From contig NZ_RCDB01000001.1 of assembly GCF_003651225.1 (NCBI RefSeq), positions 310,001 through 374,000 of the forward strand: 64,000 nucleotides of DNA. The letters are read 5' to 3'. How positions within the stretch are numbered: position 1 is the stretch's first letter; each line of letters begins with the position of its first letter. Both the position numbers and the translations under genes were made by a program. Of this stretch, positions 62,893 to 64,000 are shown one piece after another. The notes under the pieces are model-generated. The model made no database searches, was not told where the DNA came from, and was given only the letters and a program-made list of their open reading frames with translations. The DNA comes from Microbacterium telephonicum (GTDB lineage Bacteria; Actinomycetota; Actinomycetes; Actinomycetales; Microbacteriaceae).

Positions 62893-64000
62893 ATGACCGA
62901 CGTCGGGACGAACTGGGCCGGGAACATCCGCTACGCCGCCGCGCGCCTGAGCGAGCCGAGCACGCTCGACGAGCTCGCCGAGGTGATCGGCTCGGCTCCG
63001 CGGGTGCGGATGCTGGGCAGCCGGCACAGCTTCACCGACATCGCCGACACCGACGGCGTGCTCGTCTCCCTCGCAGCCCTCGCCGCCGAGGCGCCGACCG
63101 TCGCGGCCGACCGCCGCACCGTGCGGGTGGCGGCCGGCATCCGCTACGGCGATCTCGTGCCGTTCCTGGAGCGCGAGCGGCTCGCCCTCGCCAACCTGGC
63201 GTCGCTGCCGCACATCTCCGTCGTCGGCGCCGTGCAGACCGGCACGCACGGGTCGGGCGACCGCATCGGCAGCCTCGCGACGCAGGTCGTCGCGGTCGAG
63301 CTGATCACCGGGGCGGGGGAGCGGATGCGGTCCCGGCGCGGGGACGCCGACTTCGACGGCGTCGTCGTCGGGCTCGGGGCGCTGGGCGCCGTGACGCACC
63401 TCGACCTCGACGTCGAACCCGCTTACGAGGTGCGCCAGCACGTCTTCGACGGCGGCCGGTGGGACGCCGTGCTCGGCGACCTCGACGCCGTCACCGCCGC
63501 CGGCGACAGCGTCAGCATGTTCACGACGTGGGCGGATGCGGACGCCCTCGATCAGGTGTGGGTGAAGTCGCGCACCGGGCGCGAGGCGCCCGACCTCCAC
63601 CGGATCGGAGCGCGGCCGGCAGGCGAGCGCCGGCATCCGATCCCCGGCGTCGATCCCGAGCCGTGCACCGGCCAGTTCGGCGTGCCCGGCCCCTGGTTCG
63701 ACCGGCTGCCGCACTTCCGGCTCGCCTTCACGCCCTCGGTCGGCGTGGAGCTGCAGTCCGAGTACCTCGTCGCCCGCGGCGACGCGGTGCAGGCGATCGA
63801 GGCGCTCCGCCGGCTGGCGCCGCGCATCGCCCCGCTGCTGCACGTGTGCGAGGTGCGCACGATGGCCGCCGACGGCCTCTGGCTCTCGCCCGCGTCGGGG
63901 CGCGACACCGTCGGCCTGCACTTCACCTGGCGACCCGACGAGCCCGCCGTGCGCGCACTGCTGCCGGCGATCGAGGCAGCCCTGCCCGAGAGCGCGCGAG
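62893..64000 (+). CDS. FAD-linked alditol/xylitol oxidase, partial at window end
   Basis: At least 369 residues, open at the right edge. The N-terminus MTDVGTNWAGNIRYAAARL and VRMLGSRHSFTDIADTDG match alditol oxidases of the vanillyl-alcohol-oxidase group. The His in RHSF is the usual covalent FAD anchor. THGSGDRIGSL and GALGAVTHLDLDVEP belong to the PCMH FAD-binding domain. The ALO-type substrate domain follows and is cut off. It oxidises the terminal hydroxyl of a polyol and releases peroxide. ATG at 62893 lies 6 nt after TGGGAT. Its position next to the arabinoside genes may be functional or chance. Confidence 0.85.
   Translation, partial: MTDVGTNWAGNIRYAAARLSEPSTLDELAEVIGSAPRVRMLGSRHSFTDIADTDGVLVSLAALAAEAPTVAADRRTVRVAAGIRYGDLVPFLERERLALANLASLPHISVVGAVQTGTHGSGDRIGSLATQVVAVELITGAGERMRSRRGDADFDGVVVGLGALGAVTHLDLDVEPAYEVRQHVFDGGRWDAVLGDLDAVTAAGDSVSMFTTWADADALDQVWVKSRTGREAPDLHRIGARPAGERRHPIPGVDPEPCTGQFGVPGPWFDRLPHFRLAFTPSVGVELQSEYLVARGDAVQAIEALRRLAPRIAPLLHVCEVRTMAADGLWLSPASGRDTVGLHFTWRPDEPAVRALLPAIEAALPESAR

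Overview
The window is high-GC DNA from a Gram-positive actinobacterium. The gene content and codon use (FHA/WXG100 secretion cluster, DUF3180 and DUF4192 proteins, a mycoredoxin-like protein, many leaderless starts, Asp-Ala written GAT-GCC and Ala-Ser written GCA-TCC) suggest Microbacteriaceae and most resemble Microbacterium. The genus is an inference; no rRNA is present. Nearly all of the window is coding, on both strands.

Layout. (1) 1-14.4 kb: one tightly packed plus-strand operon of DUF58, transglutaminase-like, RDD-FHA, PP2C phosphatase, FHA, Ser/Thr kinase, FHA-HTH and a giant FHA/FtsK-SpoIIIE ATPase. All seven junctions are 4-bp start/stop overlaps. A WXG100 protein follows with its own leader. 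This looks like a type VII (ESX)-like secretion locus wired to phosphosignalling. (2) 14.4-25 kb: housekeeping genes: resolvase-like protein, CPA1 antiporter, malate dehydrogenase, zinc metallopeptidase, prolyl aminopeptidase, DEAD-box helicase with a long leader, aldehyde dehydrogenase, mycoredoxin-like protein and a polysaccharide deacetylase lipoprotein. (3) 25-33.4 kb: GT2-GtrA fusion, a TetR remnant, YigZ, then a LacI-controlled L-rhamnose operon (mutarotase, isomerase, fused aldolase/dehydrogenase, kinase). (4) 33.5-33.9 kb: minus-strand tRNA-Glu, tRNA-Asp, tRNA-Phe. (5) 34-48.3 kb: M23 peptidase, pyrophosphatase, tilS-hpt-ftsH-folE-folP-folB-folK-DUF3180-PH-PH-DUF2520-SUMF1, then lysS. 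(6) 48.4-52.05 kb: DUF4192 protein, small membrane protein, cardiolipin synthase and a lipoprotein with an internal duplication. (7) 52.07-53.8 kb: eight 59-bp palindromic units, four on each side of a Vsr/DUF559-type endonuclease gene whose last codons lie inside the fifth unit. This is the best candidate for an undescribed system. (8) 53.8-64 kb: membrane protein/XRE regulator module, an MDR oxidoreductase, and a LacI-controlled arabino-oligosaccharide operon (binding protein, two permeases, GH43, GH51), followed by a partial alditol oxidase.

How the parts fit. The secretion locus combines a kinase, a phosphatase and four FHA-containing proteins, so phosphothreonine binding probably gates the ATPase. 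The rhamnose and arabinose loci both have LacI regulators and visible operator pairs next to their promoters. Many single genes have a -10 hexamer exactly 6-7 nt before the start codon, which implies leaderless mRNAs.
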